Source of the DNA: Pirellula sp.
GTDB lineage: Bacteria > Planctomycetota > Planctomycetia > Pirellulales > Pirellulaceae
Length of the DNA stretch: 36,378 nt
Reading direction: 5' to 3'
NCBI GenBank assembly: GCA_021299695.1
Contig: JAJTEK010000061.1
Location: forward strand, 1-36,378
The notes under the pieces are model-generated. The model made no database searches. It was not told the DNA's origin and worked only from the letters and a program-made list of their open reading frames with translations. Positions 1 to 9,216 of the stretch are shown here, piece after piece (the first letter of the stretch is position 1; each line of letters begins with the position of its first letter). The translations under genes and the position numbers were made by a program.

Positions 1-3000
1 ACCGCCCCCTTGGCCTCCCATACCTGGGACACCGAACATCATGCCTGGGTTGCCCCCTGCTGCGTTGGGAAATCCCATCTGCATTCCGCCACCTGCATTC
101 CCGCCCCCAAATGCGCCTGGATTGAAATTCCTGAACGCTTGGAATGGGTTGGCTTGGGGTTGGCTGCTATTGGCAGGTGCCGAAGTTTGGGGGTTGGTCG
201 TCGAGGAGGTTCTAGCTTGAGCTCCAAAGACCGACGAGAGTGCCGATCGGACGGTGTTGGGGTTGATCCCGGCGATGGGTGCGACGACAAAACTATCCTC
301 GCTGCCCTCTGCGGTCTGATCGAGCATGGTGACGAACTCTTCGACTTGTTCAAACAATTGCTTCGGTGCAACGACGATCAATGAATTATTTTTCTTGTCG
401 CTGGTGATGGTCATCGTCGATTCTTTGAGTTCTTTGGGGGCCGCTCCACGCCGTCCTCCACCCCCTCCGCCACCGCGAAGGGCTTCGATGAACTCTTGAG
501 GGCTTGGCGGACGCTGCGCGTTTTGCGCACCGGCGGCGCCTCCGAGACGATCGGCAAACACGCTCCGCACCGTCGTTTCGACTTCAGTGACCGAGGCGTT
601 CTTCAGATAGATGATGTTTGGTGTTCCGCGGGTTTGCGGGTCGACAGGGCTGTTGTCGGTGTCGATGATCTGAATCAACTCCTCGATCAACTGCATATCG
701 AGCGGGTTGGCTTGAACCCAAAGTGCGTTGAGTCGAGGGTCCGCAGTGATTGAAACCTCCCCGCTTGAGGTCGATGTGCTGCTCGAAGCCGCCGAGCCGC
801 CTCCGCCACCCATACCCAAAAGGCTTCCTAGGAATCCGCCGCCACCGAGAACACTCGAAGCGACTGCGCCGAGCAGGCCGCCACCTCCGGACGAACCGCC
901 ACCACCGGAGGAAGCTCCGCTGAGCACGCCTCGGATGAGTTCTTCGGCTGCCAAGGCCGAGATGTGCTTGAGATAGATCACCGTCGGTTCGGAAGGCCCT
1001 GAGGCCATTTGCTCTTGGACCACACGGGAGATCTCGTCGAATTCGTTGAGCAGTTGGGGATCATCGCTCGTGACGATCAAGCCCGCAGGGCCTTGGAATA
1101 CTCGCAGTTCATTTTTCCCCCCGACCGGCTCGCCTGGGCTACTCGGTGGTTGGTCCGAAGGGCTTGGAGGCTCAGTCGGATCGACTGGATCTTGATTGAG
1201 CTTGGTGTACCGCACACTCGAGACCGACGGTACGCTATTGGGAAACTTAAGCGGCTCGTTCGATGCGGCCTTCTGGCCCGGTACCTTATCGGCACCCGGA
1301 AAAGGCTGAGCCTCTGGTTCCGCCCCAGGCTGGGCCTCTGGCTTAGGCTCGGGCTGAGCTCCAGGTTGAACCGGTCCTCGGTTGGTAGGCTGGGTGCCAC
1401 CACCAGATTCGATCTTGCGAATTCTTCCTTTTTGATTGGTCGCCTGCCAAAGCACATCGATCTGGTCGAGGAACTTGTCGGCCGATTTGCCTGAGTAAGG
1501 TAGGAATCGGGCTTTTTCGCGAAGTCCATCGAGGGTCGGGCCGGTGCTTTCGACCTTCTTGAGCAACTCTCGGACTTGAGAGACCTCCTGAGGTGTTCCT
1601 TGGACCATGATTCTCCGAGCGATGGTATCTCCATAGAAAATAGGTCCCTTGGCTGCGCCGTCTTTGTCTTTAGCGCTCGATTTCCCGAAGAACTTCTCGA
1701 GGGTCATGATCGCCGCTTGGGTGTCCATTTTCCCAAGGTCGATGACCTCGAAATCGCTGGTTTGGCCCGAGAGGGTTTCGATGATCTCTTCGATGGTCTT
1801 GTGATCGGTCGGTGTGGCCCGAGCGATGATGTTGTTGGACTTTGGGTCCAGAGCCAAGTTGATATTTGTCTGCCCGGAGAACTGCGTTTGCAGAACATCC
1901 ATCGTTGTTTGTGGGTCGGACCCCCGAATGTTGTGGCTCCGAACAGCGACTTGCTCGGCCGTCGTCGAAGAGGCCTTGCTATCGGTTTGCTCGACATCGA
2001 CTTGGGTTACAAGATCGCGAAGTTTTTGAAGCTTGTCAGGGGTTCCTGTCGCGTAGAGAGTCGTCCCGAACGCGTCGGTCGAAATGCTCAGATCCTCCGA
2101 AACGTTGGCGTTGTCCTTGAGCCCCAGAAGGGGCCTTGCAATCCCGAGAAGCTCCTCGGAACTCATGTTCTTGAGCGCGATCGCTACGATCTTGGACATC
2201 CGGCCCGCATCGGGCATCTCGGAGCGTTCGATCGTCTCGCGGATCATCCTCAACTTGCCACCCGTCTCGGTCACGAGCAACTGATTGGCAGAGGGCAACG
2301 CAACGATCGAGCCCTGTGGACCGAGCAGCGGCTTGACCTCCTTCTCGGCCTCCTCGACGCTCAGGCGTGTGAGCATGAAAACGGTTTTGCAAATCTCGAA
2401 ATCCCCGCGTGTGTCGAGGTCCTTCGAGGGTACCAACTCGGTCAACTCACGGATCAAGCCGCGGACAAGTTCTGGATCGCCCGCTCCGAGGTCGATGCAC
2501 AGCAGCGCACGCTGCTTGCGAACCAGCGTGTAGCCCCGGTTCAGCAGCACACCATTCATGATATCCATCGCTTGGGAAACACTGTAGACGCGGTAAGGAT
2601 CGCGGTAGGTGAACGTCCCAGGGGGGAAAAAATCGGTCTGAAGGCTCAATTCGGCCTCTTTAGCAAGCCATTTCAATACATCCGACCAAGGCGCCGAGTT
2701 GAAGTTCACTCGGAGTCCGAATTCCCCAGGAACCCCCGTCGGGACCGATGAGGAACTCGCCTCGCGACTGGCCATCGGAGCACCGGCGTTGGTATCACCC
2801 GGGGCCTCCTGGGCTCCTTGTGAGCTAGCCGAAGGGTTCGAGTCGCTCGCCTCGGCAGGCTTGCCCGCGATCGGTCCGATCATTCCAGCCCATTTGGTCC
2901 GCTGCTCGTCGTTGAGAACTTCATTGAGCTGTTTGGACAACTCGAAAGCCCCTTTTTCAGGGCCGAGTTGACGCATCAAGCCTCGCTTGCCCTCGACAAT

Positions 3001-3471
3001 CGTCTGTATTTTTGCCAACTGCTCTTCGTTGATCGCAAGCGACCCTGCGATTTGCGGATCGAGGGCAGCAGCCAATCCAAGCCCCTGGAGACGCAACTGC
3101 TCGGCTCGCGCTTGCTGCTGAGCGTTGAGCATCGTCATTCCTGCGATCTCGACCGAACGGAGGTTTTGACGCGCGCGCTCCTTGCGCTGGATCGGATCCT
3201 CGATGGCCCGCAACTCGGCCGCAAAATCGATCGCCTTGCCCTCATGCTGCTTGACCAAATCACGCAACTTCGTCAATTGCTCGTCGCTGAGCCCCAAGTC
3301 GGCGGCGATGTTCGGTTCGGTCAACGCAGCGAGCACCCCGACAATGTCCGGATTGCCCTCGCTGCGTCCTGTGCTCGGGGCGGCCATCGATATGGCACAC
3401 GATAGAAGTAAACTGCCGAATAGCTTGGAGTTCCGACGCAACCTAAGTGATCGGCGGTTGGTGTTTCGCAT
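1..3471 (-). CDS. Secretin-like protein with repeated N-type domains (3' end outside window)
   Basis: The frame is open for 1157 codons from ATG at 3471 to the window edge, so the C-terminus is missing. The protein starts with a basic stretch and a hydrophobic segment (about residues 17-31), a probable signal peptide. Residues about 40-185 carry two stretches of the 'LGLSDEQLTKLRDLV' / 'AINEEQLAKIQTIV' kind, resembling Spy/CpxP-like helical repeats. Residues about 245-330 look like an STN/secretin N0 domain. At least five secretin_N-like units follow (about 424-460, 510-567, 570-634, 827-937, 944-1050), each with a 'hhxLKNxS' strand and an 'NxLhVxA' strand. Between them are a Pro/Glu/Gln-rich linker (about 660-760) and Gly/Ser-rich loops (about 850-905). 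No secretin beta-barrel is seen inside the window; it may follow outside. Probable role: outer-membrane or envelope channel of type II secretion/pilus type. The family call is good; the exact role is uncertain. Confidence 0.8.
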   Translation of the reverse strand, partial: MRNTNRRSLRLRRNSKLFGSLLLSCAISMAAPSTGRSEGNPDIVGVLAALTEPNIAADLGLSDEQLTKLRDLVKQHEGKAIDFAAELRAIEDPIQRKERARQNLRSVEIAGMTMLNAQQQARAEQLRLQGLGLAAALDPQIAGSLAINEEQLAKIQTIVEGKRGLMRQLGPEKGAFELSKQLNEVLNDEQRTKWAGMIGPIAGKPAEASDSNPSASSQGAQEAPGDTNAGAPMASREASSSSVPTGVPGEFGLRVNFNSAPWSDVLKWLAKEAELSLQTDFFPPGTFTYRDPYRVYSVSQAMDIMNGVLLNRGYTLVRKQRALLCIDLGAGDPELVRGLIRELTELVPSKDLDTRGDFEICKTVFMLTRLSVEEAEKEVKPLLGPQGSIVALPSANQLLVTETGGKLRMIRETIERSEMPDAGRMSKIVAIALKNMSSEELLGIARPLLGLKDNANVSEDLSISTDAFGTTLYATGTPDKLQKLRDLVTQVDVEQTDSKASSTTAEQVAVRSHNIRGSDPQTTMDVLQTQFSGQTNINLALDPKSNNIIARATPTDHKTIEEIIETLSGQTSDFEVIDLGKMDTQAAIMTLEKFFGKSSAKDKDGAAKGPIFYGDTIARRIMVQGTPQEVSQVRELLKKVESTGPTLDGLREKARFLPYSGKSADKFLDQIDVLWQATNQKGRIRKIESGGGTQPTNRGPVQPGAQPEPKPEAQPGAEPEAQPFPGADKVPGQKAASNEPLKFPNSVPSVSSVRYTKLNQDPVDPTEPPSPSDQPPSSPGEPVGGKNELRVFQGPAGLIVTSDDPQLLNEFDEISRVVQEQMASGPSEPTVIYLKHISALAAEELIRGVLSGASSGGGGSSGGGGLLGAVASSVLGGGGFLGSLLGMGGGGGSAASSSTSTSSGEVSITADPRLNALWVQANPLDMQLIEELIQIIDTDNSPVDPQTRGTPNIIYLKNASVTEVETTVRSVFADRLGGAAGAQNAQRPPSPQEFIEALRGGGGGGGRRGAAPKELKESTMTITSDKKNNSLIVVAPKQLFEQVEEFVTMLDQTAEGSEDSFVVAPIAGINPNTVRSALSSVFGAQARTSSTTNPQTSAPANSSQPQANPFQAFRNFNPGAFGGGNAGGGMQMGFPNAAGGNPGMMFGVPGMGGQGGG

Positions 3472-3832
3472 AGTTTTCGTTGCCGCAATGGATCGCTGAG
3501 ACGTAAAGAGTTGATCGATTAAGGGGATTCTGCGGGCTGAGCTGACCCTGACTGTAGTTCAAAGTCAACAATTTCCCAGGTCTTTTGCTCGGCTAGGGAG
3601 ACATTCCAGCCCAACAAGTCCCCAAAAATGCCGGTTTTGATAGCAAATAACCTATTTGCTACCTTGCCTTGCATTCCTGCAAACCCCCTGTTTTGCCAAA
3701 GGTTTCGAGCCTCTGGGGCGCTAAAGCCGGAAAGCTTTGCGGTTTGGGAGGTTTGCATGACCGAGGCAAGCTGCCGTCCTAGAATTCGACACCCGGCTGG
3801 GAATCTTGGATTTGCAAACGTAATACTGGGCC
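3472..3832. other. 361-base intergenic region upstream of the secretin-like gene
   Basis: Both flanking genes are on the minus strand, so this should hold the 3' end signal of the response regulator transcript and the promoter of the secretin-like gene. No convincing ORF is seen: the short frames here have no recognisable domain and no ribosome binding site. The only structure I can support is the perfect inverted repeat at 3641-3661, listed separately. Confidence 0.6.
3641..3661. promoter_or_regulatory. Perfect 9-bp inverted repeat, candidate operator
   Basis: The arms TAGCAAATA and TATTTGCTA are separated by three bases (ACC). The arms are A/T-rich and no T-tract follows, so it looks more like a dimeric regulator site than a terminator. 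It lies about 170 bases upstream of the secretin-like start at 3471. The binding protein is unknown. Confidence 0.45.
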
Positions 3833-4393
3833 TCAGGGTGCCCGTTTTCGAAGTTTCCTTTGGAGAGACCTTCGATGGATCCCCAAGCGACGCGAGGCCT
3901 CAGAGATGTTGTTGCTGCAGTCGGCAAGCACGCGATGGATGTGCTCCCATTCGGCTTGTGCCAACGTCGGGACCGGTATTTCCTCGTCGGTCTCGGGCAT
4001 CTCGACCTCGGTACCCCCGCGTTTGAAGGCGTTGAGGATGTCGTCGACATCGGCCGGTTTGGGAAGAAAATTCACCGCACCGAGTTTGATCGCGTCGATG
4101 GCCGTGGCGATGCTGCCGAACCCCGATAGGATCAGCACGCGAACATCAGGCGAAATTTGCTTGATGTCCTGAATGAGGCTCAGCCCGGATCGTCCGGGCA
4201 TACGAAGGTCCACGACAGCAAGATCCGTCGGGGAGAGTTTGAACTTTTCGACCGCTTCGTCACAAGTCCCTGCCACGAGCACTCGAAATCCGCGTTCCTC
4301 AAAAGCCTCTGCAAGGCGGTCGCGAAGGATGATGCTGTCGTCGACGAGCATGATGCTCGATAGGCCCGAAAGTGCGTCTGATTCGGCCGACAT
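3833..4393 (-). CDS. RegA/ActR/PrrA-type response regulator
   Basis: 186 residues, the usual length for this family. The N-terminal receiver domain has the acidic pair D18-D19, phosphoacceptor D62 in 'VVDLRMPG', S90 in 'ILSGFGS' and K112 in 'PKPAD'. A Pro/Glu-rich linker (about 128-145) leads to a Fis-type helix-turn-helix ending 'LGIHRRSLQRKLRKRAP', the recognition helix typical of RegA/PrrA/ActR regulators. These proteins form two-component systems with RegB/PrrB kinases and control redox-responsive genes in proteobacteria. No histidine kinase gene is next to it here, so its partner is elsewhere or it is an orphan. It lies 75 bases downstream of the ABC ATPase in the same direction and could share its transcript. 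Confidence 0.88.
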   Translation of the reverse strand: MSAESDALSGLSSIMLVDDSIILRDRLAEAFEERGFRVLVAGTCDEAVEKFKLSPTDLAVVDLRMPGRSGLSLIQDIKQISPDVRVLILSGFGSIATAIDAIKLGAVNFLPKPADVDDILNAFKRGGTEVEMPETDEEIPVPTLAQAEWEHIHRVLADCSNNISEASRRLGIHRRSLQRKLRKRAP

Positions 4394-4468
4394 AGTTTTG
4401 ATTACCCGTTGGTGAATTCGAAACGATCAAGCGTCAAAGAAATCGATGAGCCAGTATTGTAATCCATC

Positions 4469-5434
4469 CTAAAGCACTTCATCAGTGCTTTGATGCTCCA
4501 TCGATCGTCGAGTTTCCTTGCTCGGGATTCCATCGGGGTGATGGTACTGATCGTACAGTCCGCGCAAACCGACGAGTTCGAGCCGGATATTTCGCAGCCC
4601 GGATTGCGAAATCCAGTTGCAATAAGCATCGATTGTGCCGGCCAGTTCGAGCGTGACGCTTTGGTTTTTGGTTTCTAGGAGCCGAATGCCACCTGGCAGA
4701 TCGTTCAAGCCAACCCCAGGGACGCCCTCGGGTCCCAGTTCGGCCCGAAGCAGGTGCGTGGTTCGAACTTCGTCGAGCCTCGCTGTTCGAACGATCTTAC
4801 CCTGCCTCAAGACCCCGACTTGGTCGCACAGACTCTCGATCTCGCTGAGGATGTGCGAGCAAAGCACTACGGTCGAACCCTGCTGATGGATCTCTTGGAT
4901 CAAGTCAATGACGGTGAAACGCACCGAGGGGTCAAGGTTTTCGGTAGGTTCATCGAGAATCATCAAGGGGCTCGGGCAGCCCAAGACGCAGCAAATCGAT
5001 AGCTTCCGGCGCATCCCGGTCGACATAAAAGCGACCCGACGCGAAAGGTCCAAGGCCAATCGATCGGCATATCGCATCGCGGCGGTTTTGCTACCTCTGG
5101 GATGCATCGAGGTAAAAAAATCGATGCAATCTCTGCCTCGCATCATCCGAAATAGCTTCGGCTCGGCAGGCAAATACCCGACGCGCTGCCGGACAAGCAA
5201 ACTCTGGGTGCAGCAGTCAAGCTCCTGGACGCTTGCGCGTCCAGAGGTCGGCTGTAGGTAGCCCAACAAGCACCGAATGAGAGTGGTTTTGCCCGATCCA
5301 TTGGGTCCAAGCAATCCGAAGATGGAGTTTTCATGAACCGTCAGGTCGCATTCGTCCAACGCCCGAAATGTCCCGTACTGCTTGGTGAGTTTGTCGACCG
5401 AAAGGATTGCAGGTTGCAGGTTCGATTGTGCCAT
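4469..5434 (-). CDS. ABC transporter ATP-binding protein (orphan, ABC-2/CcmA-like)
   Basis: 321 residues from ATG at 5434. The open frame extends upstream to 5578, but that part overlaps the divergent gene and is not ABC-like. Walker A is GPNGSGKTT, the signature is 'FMSTGMRRKL', and Walker B plus D-loop read 'LMILDEPTENLDP', with the H-loop in 'VVLCSHIL'. The layout matches ATPases of ABC-2 exporters with a C-terminal accessory region (about the last 90 residues). No permease accompanies it on this strand. The divergent Wzm-like permease already has its own ATPase. The product may work with a distant permease such as the ABC-2 protein at 22352-23248, which has no ATPase beside it; this pairing is a guess. 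Confidence 0.85.
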   Translation of the reverse strand: MAQSNLQPAILSVDKLTKQYGTFRALDECDLTVHENSIFGLLGPNGSGKTTLIRCLLGYLQPTSGRASVQELDCCTQSLLVRQRVGYLPAEPKLFRMMRGRDCIDFFTSMHPRGSKTAAMRYADRLALDLSRRVAFMSTGMRRKLSICCVLGCPSPLMILDEPTENLDPSVRFTVIDLIQEIHQQGSTVVLCSHILSEIESLCDQVGVLRQGKIVRTARLDEVRTTHLLRAELGPEGVPGVGLNDLPGGIRLLETKNQSVTLELAGTIDAYCNWISQSGLRNIRLELVGLRGLYDQYHHPDGIPSKETRRSMEHQSTDEVL

Positions 5435-5486
5435 CGGGAAAAGCCGTTTTCGATTGGAGCCGTCGGAATAGGAGCTATGATACTCC

Positions 5487-6434
5487 ATGGTCCGAGTCAG
5501 AAGACGCTCTGCTCGGCAAAGGGAACCCAAAGACGGATTATTCACCGTGAATCGAGCAACAAGTGCCAAAGCGCCCAAGGAGCAAGATTTGCGCTTTTAC
5601 GGACAACCCGATCCGCTGGGACTCAGGCAACTGAAGGAAGCCTGGGATTCGCGAGAATTGCTGCTGAGTTTTTTTCAACGCGACTTGTTGATCCGTTACA
5701 GACAAGTCTTCGTCGGAGTCCTCTGGGTTTTGATCCAACCCCTGCTCGGTACGTTGATCTTCCTGTTGCTCTTCTACTTCATGGGCGCTCAGGGGACTGC
5801 CAGTGGATCGACGACCGCATTTTGGAAGGACGCCTCGGTGATTCTCCTTGGCATGCTCCTTTGGCAATTGGTCAACAATTCCCTTCGAGACGCCACAGGT
5901 TCGCTGGTCAACTACCGTCATGTGATCACCAAGATTTATTTTCCACGCATGCTCCTACCCCTCTCGAGCTTGCTCTGCGCCCTGTTCGATTTGGCCGTCG
6001 GTGGGGTCCTGCTGATTCCGCTCGCTGCTTGGTTTGGAGAAGGCGTGCACTGGTCGACAAGTTGGGCTGGATTGCTAGCCGTCATTTGGCTGGCTCTGTT
6101 CTGCTTTGGGGCGATCCTATGGCTGAGCTCTCTGAACGCTCAGTATCGCGATGTCGGATACGTCCTACCATTCCTTATGCAAATCGGCATGTTTCTCTCG
6201 CCAGTCGTCTATGGGTTTGAACGCATCGAAAGCTCACTGAGTTACTTCTGGCAGGTCGTCTACTGCACCAATCCAGTAGCAAGCTGCATTGGGCTGGCTC
6301 GCTGGGGGCTCCTCGGATCCCCGCTCCCACCCATCCTGGGATTGGTACTCGCGGCGCTGCTGACCCTGAGCCTAGTTGTCTCCAGCTTGGTCTGGTTCCA
6401 ACGCAGCGACCAATGGATGGCAGATCGTATATGA
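5487..6434 (+). CDS. ABC-2 type polysaccharide export permease (Wzm/TagG-like)
   Basis: 315 residues from ATG at 5487. A GTG at 5547 (VNRATSAK...) is an equally likely start and would leave a 112-base divergent promoter region to the minus-strand ABC gene. After a cytoplasmic segment with 'LLLSFFQRDLLIRYRQ' there are about six hydrophobic segments, beginning 'VGVLWVLIQPLLGTLIFLLLF'; 'RDVGYVLPFLMQIGMFLSPVVYG' is also typical of the Wzm/KpsM/TagG family. These proteins form the membrane channel that exports lipid-linked O-antigen, teichoic acid or capsule. The gene overlaps the next one by ATGA at 6431-6434, indicating translational coupling with its ATPase. Confidence 0.9.
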   Translation: MVRVRRRSARQREPKDGLFTVNRATSAKAPKEQDLRFYGQPDPLGLRQLKEAWDSRELLLSFFQRDLLIRYRQVFVGVLWVLIQPLLGTLIFLLLFYFMGAQGTASGSTTAFWKDASVILLGMLLWQLVNNSLRDATGSLVNYRHVITKIYFPRMLLPLSSLLCALFDLAVGGVLLIPLAAWFGEGVHWSTSWAGLLAVIWLALFCFGAILWLSSLNAQYRDVGYVLPFLMQIGMFLSPVVYGFERIESSLSYFWQVVYCTNPVASCIGLARWGLLGSPLPPILGLVLAALLTLSLVVSSLVWFQRSDQWMADRI

Positions 6435-7753
6435 TGCCAGTTCAAAACCCCATCGATGATTCCCGCCAAAACTCGGTAGCGATCCGCCTTGAGGATGTCT
6501 CGAAACGTTTTCGCCTCGGAACCATCGGTGAACACCAACGCTTGACCGAGGCGATCTCCTCAAGGCTCAAGTCGCTCTTCAATCCCCACGCTGGAGCTTC
6601 CAATACACAGCCCAAAGACTTTTGGGCCCTGAAGAATATCTCGTTTGATATTCAACGCTCTGAAGTTGTCGGAATCATCGGCCACAACGGGGCAGGAAAA
6701 AGCACCCTGCTCAAGATCCTCTCGAGGATCGTCACCCCGAGTTCCGGTCGCGTGGGAGTCCAAGGCCGCATCGGCAGTTTGCTCGAAGTTGGCACCGGCT
6801 TCCACCCGGAATTGACCGGACGTGAAAACATCTTTCTCAACGGCGCAATCCTCGGGATGAAACGCACCGAAATTCGCAATCGCTTCGATCAAATCGTCGA
6901 GTTTGCCGAGATCGGCCCTTTCCTCGATACCCCAGTCAAACGCTACTCAAGCGGCATGACTGTCCGACTGGGTTTCTCCGTCGCTGCCCACATGGAACCC
7001 GATGTTCTGATCATCGACGAGGTCTTGAGCGTCGGCGATCAAGCTTTTCAAAACCGTTGCATGGGAAAAGCGACCGAGCTGGGCAACCAAGGCCGCGCAA
7101 TTCTAGTGGTCTCCCATAACCTTGCAGCCATCTCCAATATCTGCTCGCGCGCGATCCTGCTCGAACAAGGTTCGATCGCTCTGGATGCTTCCCCCAAAGA
7201 AACGATCCGGAAATACCTCCAGTCCATGCGCTACGATGCGGGCAGAATCCAATGGGAACCAGATCAGGCACCGGCAAGCCAGGAGGTTCGACTCCACGCG
7301 GTCTCCGTCCGCAATGCCACGAACCTATCGAGCGCCAATCAAGTCGATATCGATCAGCCGATCGTGATCGAGCTGGACTACGAGGTGCTAGTCCAGGGCG
7401 CTTTCAACACGGTCCAAATCCACCTCAAGGACGAAAACGGAGTCTTTGTCTTCTCTTCTGCCAATGCTCCATCGATGAGCCTCCAGACCGACGAGACCTT
7501 TGGAAAACCCCTCGATGTGGCTCGCTATCGAACCGAATGCACCGTTCCTGCGAACTTTCTCAACGACAGTCGGTATATCTTGAGCGTTTTCCTCGGCCCA
7601 CAGGTCGGCAAACCGACGATCCAGTGCGATTCGGTCCTGGCCTTTAGCGTCCTCGATACAGGCGCGATGCGCAAGGAATTCCTAGGCTCTTGGTACGGTC
7701 CTGTCATCCGCCCACGTCTAGCTTGGTCGAGCCGACCGATCGACTCGTATTGA
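6431..7753 (+). CDS. Wzt-like ATPase of polysaccharide export, with C-terminal carbohydrate-binding domain
   Basis: The start was chosen at ATG 6431, which overlaps the permease stop as ATGA; an in-frame ATG also exists at 6413. The 440-residue product has a nucleotide-binding domain with Walker A in 'GIIGHNGAGKSTLLKIL', signature 'YSSGMTVRLGFSVAAH' and Walker B 'VLIIDEVLSVGD'. From about residue 280 a beta-rich domain follows, matching the Wzt_C type ('VRLHAVSVRN', 'PIVIELDYEV', 'NDSRYILSVFLG'), which in O9a-type Wzt proteins recognises the chain terminus of the exported glycan. With the preceding permease it forms a complete exporter for O-antigen-like or other surface polysaccharide. No glycosyltransferases are seen nearby, so the polymer is unknown. 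Confidence 0.92.
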   Translation: MMPVQNPIDDSRQNSVAIRLEDVSKRFRLGTIGEHQRLTEAISSRLKSLFNPHAGASNTQPKDFWALKNISFDIQRSEVVGIIGHNGAGKSTLLKILSRIVTPSSGRVGVQGRIGSLLEVGTGFHPELTGRENIFLNGAILGMKRTEIRNRFDQIVEFAEIGPFLDTPVKRYSSGMTVRLGFSVAAHMEPDVLIIDEVLSVGDQAFQNRCMGKATELGNQGRAILVVSHNLAAISNICSRAILLEQGSIALDASPKETIRKYLQSMRYDAGRIQWEPDQAPASQEVRLHAVSVRNATNLSSANQVDIDQPIVIELDYEVLVQGAFNTVQIHLKDENGVFVFSSANAPSMSLQTDETFGKPLDVARYRTECTVPANFLNDSRYILSVFLGPQVGKPTIQCDSVLAFSVLDTGAMRKEFLGSWYGPVIRPRLAWSSRPIDSY

Positions 7754-7990
7754 CCGATTGCTGAGCACTTCGGTCCAATGCTTTGTTCGTACTTCTTTTC
7801 GTACTCGGACTCGATTCGATTCGACCTAGTAGAGCAATCCGGCCGATAGGTCTCTGCAATTTCCCGCATACCGACTCGATGAACCATCGGCATGGCGGCA
7901 GTTCAAACAGCCATCGACGGCTAACCCAAGCCAAAATGGCCCCACAAATTCTGCTCACGAGACAGCAGATCCGAAGCTTTATTGAGAGCT

Positions 7991-9118
7991 TTATTTAGCC
8001 GTCGTCGGCCCGTTGGCCTTCGAGGTATTATTCGATGCGTCGTTCCCCGAGGTGTTTTTGTCCGCGACATTGCTGGTCCTTGGACTGCCCGCTGTGCGAG
8101 GCTCAAGCTTGGCCGATACGACTCGGTCCTCAAGCCGCGAGGAATACTCCAAAAGACTACCCGCACCGGAAAAGGACACGACTTGGTGGTCCCATGCGAG
8201 CTCCTTGGAGATCATGCGGCCTGCGTCGATGTCGAATTGGATGATTCCGTTGCTCAATTGCTGCATGACTTGCGCTTCCTCGGTCGGATCGTTGACCGGC
8301 GAGAGCGGCTCGCTTCGTACCGAAATCGTCGCCACGCCCGCACTGACCTTGTCGAGCTTGAAGAACTCACGGAACTTGATCATCCGAGACGTTCCATCCT
8401 TGCGCTCGATGCGCAGCTCGCGAGGAATCTCCCAAGTCGCACCGACGGCAACGGGAGCTTCGGGCAAAGGCAAGGTGATGTCTCCCATTCCCATATGTGG
8501 CGGATCATTCGAATCGCTACGTGCGATGACCATCCCTCTTGCGTCGATCCGTAGCGTCGATACGACCTTGCCGATCGTATCGACAGCACCCGCAAATTGC
8601 ACCGGTATCTGCTCGCTCGGTTCCTTGGTGTTGTAGCGTATCTCTTCGTTGGTTCCGAACTGCTGGGAAAGATCGACCGCTTCGACAAGGTACTCAAAGG
8701 TGGTGGACTGCTCATCGGACTCTAGGACATACCAAGCTTTGTCGGTGATCGTTCGGCTCGAGGCGTCCTGCTGCACCGAGTTGATCCGTGTGCTGTTTTT
8801 CGATAGATGGGTCACTTCGTTGCGAAGCATCAATCCGGGTTCAAAACGGTATCGCAAAAGGTAAGTCTCAGCACCTGGGCTCGCGGGTGTTTCCTTCAAG
8901 ACCTTGGGCTCTACTTTCCGAAGTTTCGTTCCAGCTTGGGTGACTAAGATGTCGGGATCGGTATCTTGGCTAGCGGCGCTTGGGGAAATTCCAGCGGCTG
9001 GTCGGCCCTGTACCTTGCTTGGGGTTTTGCTCTGAGTCCGGCCGACTTGGGCCTGGGCACTGGTGCATGCGAAACAAAGGGCGGTAAAAAGCAGCGTGGG
9101 GATGGCAAACCGTCGCAT
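7991..9118 (-). CDS. Secreted DUF6263-like protein
   Basis: 375 residues from ATG 9118, which is preceded by a TGAGG motif; the open frame extends upstream to 9190 but lacks a signal there. The N-terminus 'MRRFAIPTLLFTALCFA' followed by a 'SAQAQ' cleavage region is a clear Sec signal peptide. The mature part is a soluble beta-rich protein with 'LLRYRFEPGLMLRNEVTHLS', 'GDITLPLPEAPVAVGATWEIP' and 'DIDAGRMISKELAWDHQVVSF'. I recognise this arrangement from planctomycete proteins of the DUF6263 kind, whose function is not known. The C-terminal 30 residues are Asn/Ser/Thr-rich and probably disordered. It stands alone between the exporter pair (convergent) and uvrB (same strand, 98 bases upstream). 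Confidence 0.8.
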   Translation of the reverse strand: MRRFAIPTLLFTALCFACTSAQAQVGRTQSKTPSKVQGRPAAGISPSAASQDTDPDILVTQAGTKLRKVEPKVLKETPASPGAETYLLRYRFEPGLMLRNEVTHLSKNSTRINSVQQDASSRTITDKAWYVLESDEQSTTFEYLVEAVDLSQQFGTNEEIRYNTKEPSEQIPVQFAGAVDTIGKVVSTLRIDARGMVIARSDSNDPPHMGMGDITLPLPEAPVAVGATWEIPRELRIERKDGTSRMIKFREFFKLDKVSAGVATISVRSEPLSPVNDPTEEAQVMQQLSNGIIQFDIDAGRMISKELAWDHQVVSFSGAGSLLEYSSRLEDRVVSAKLEPRTAGSPRTSNVADKNTSGNDASNNTSKANGPTTAK

Positions 9119-9216
9119 CGTCAAAGCCTCACAAGAGAACAAGAAAACAAGCTCCGAGGTCTGATAGCAAATCGAACCTTGGCAGGTCAAGTCCGAACGG
9201 ACTTTGTCCGATATCT

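Noticed and set aside
1576-2751. 391-residue open frame on the plus strand opposite the secretin-like gene
   Set aside because: It lies in the complementary frame of a clear multi-domain protein, shows no motif and has no ribosome site.
5333-6220. 295-residue plus-strand frame overlapping the Wzm-like permease
   Set aside because: It lies out of frame with the recognisable permease and covers part of the divergent ABC gene; composition is Arg-rich and shadow-like.
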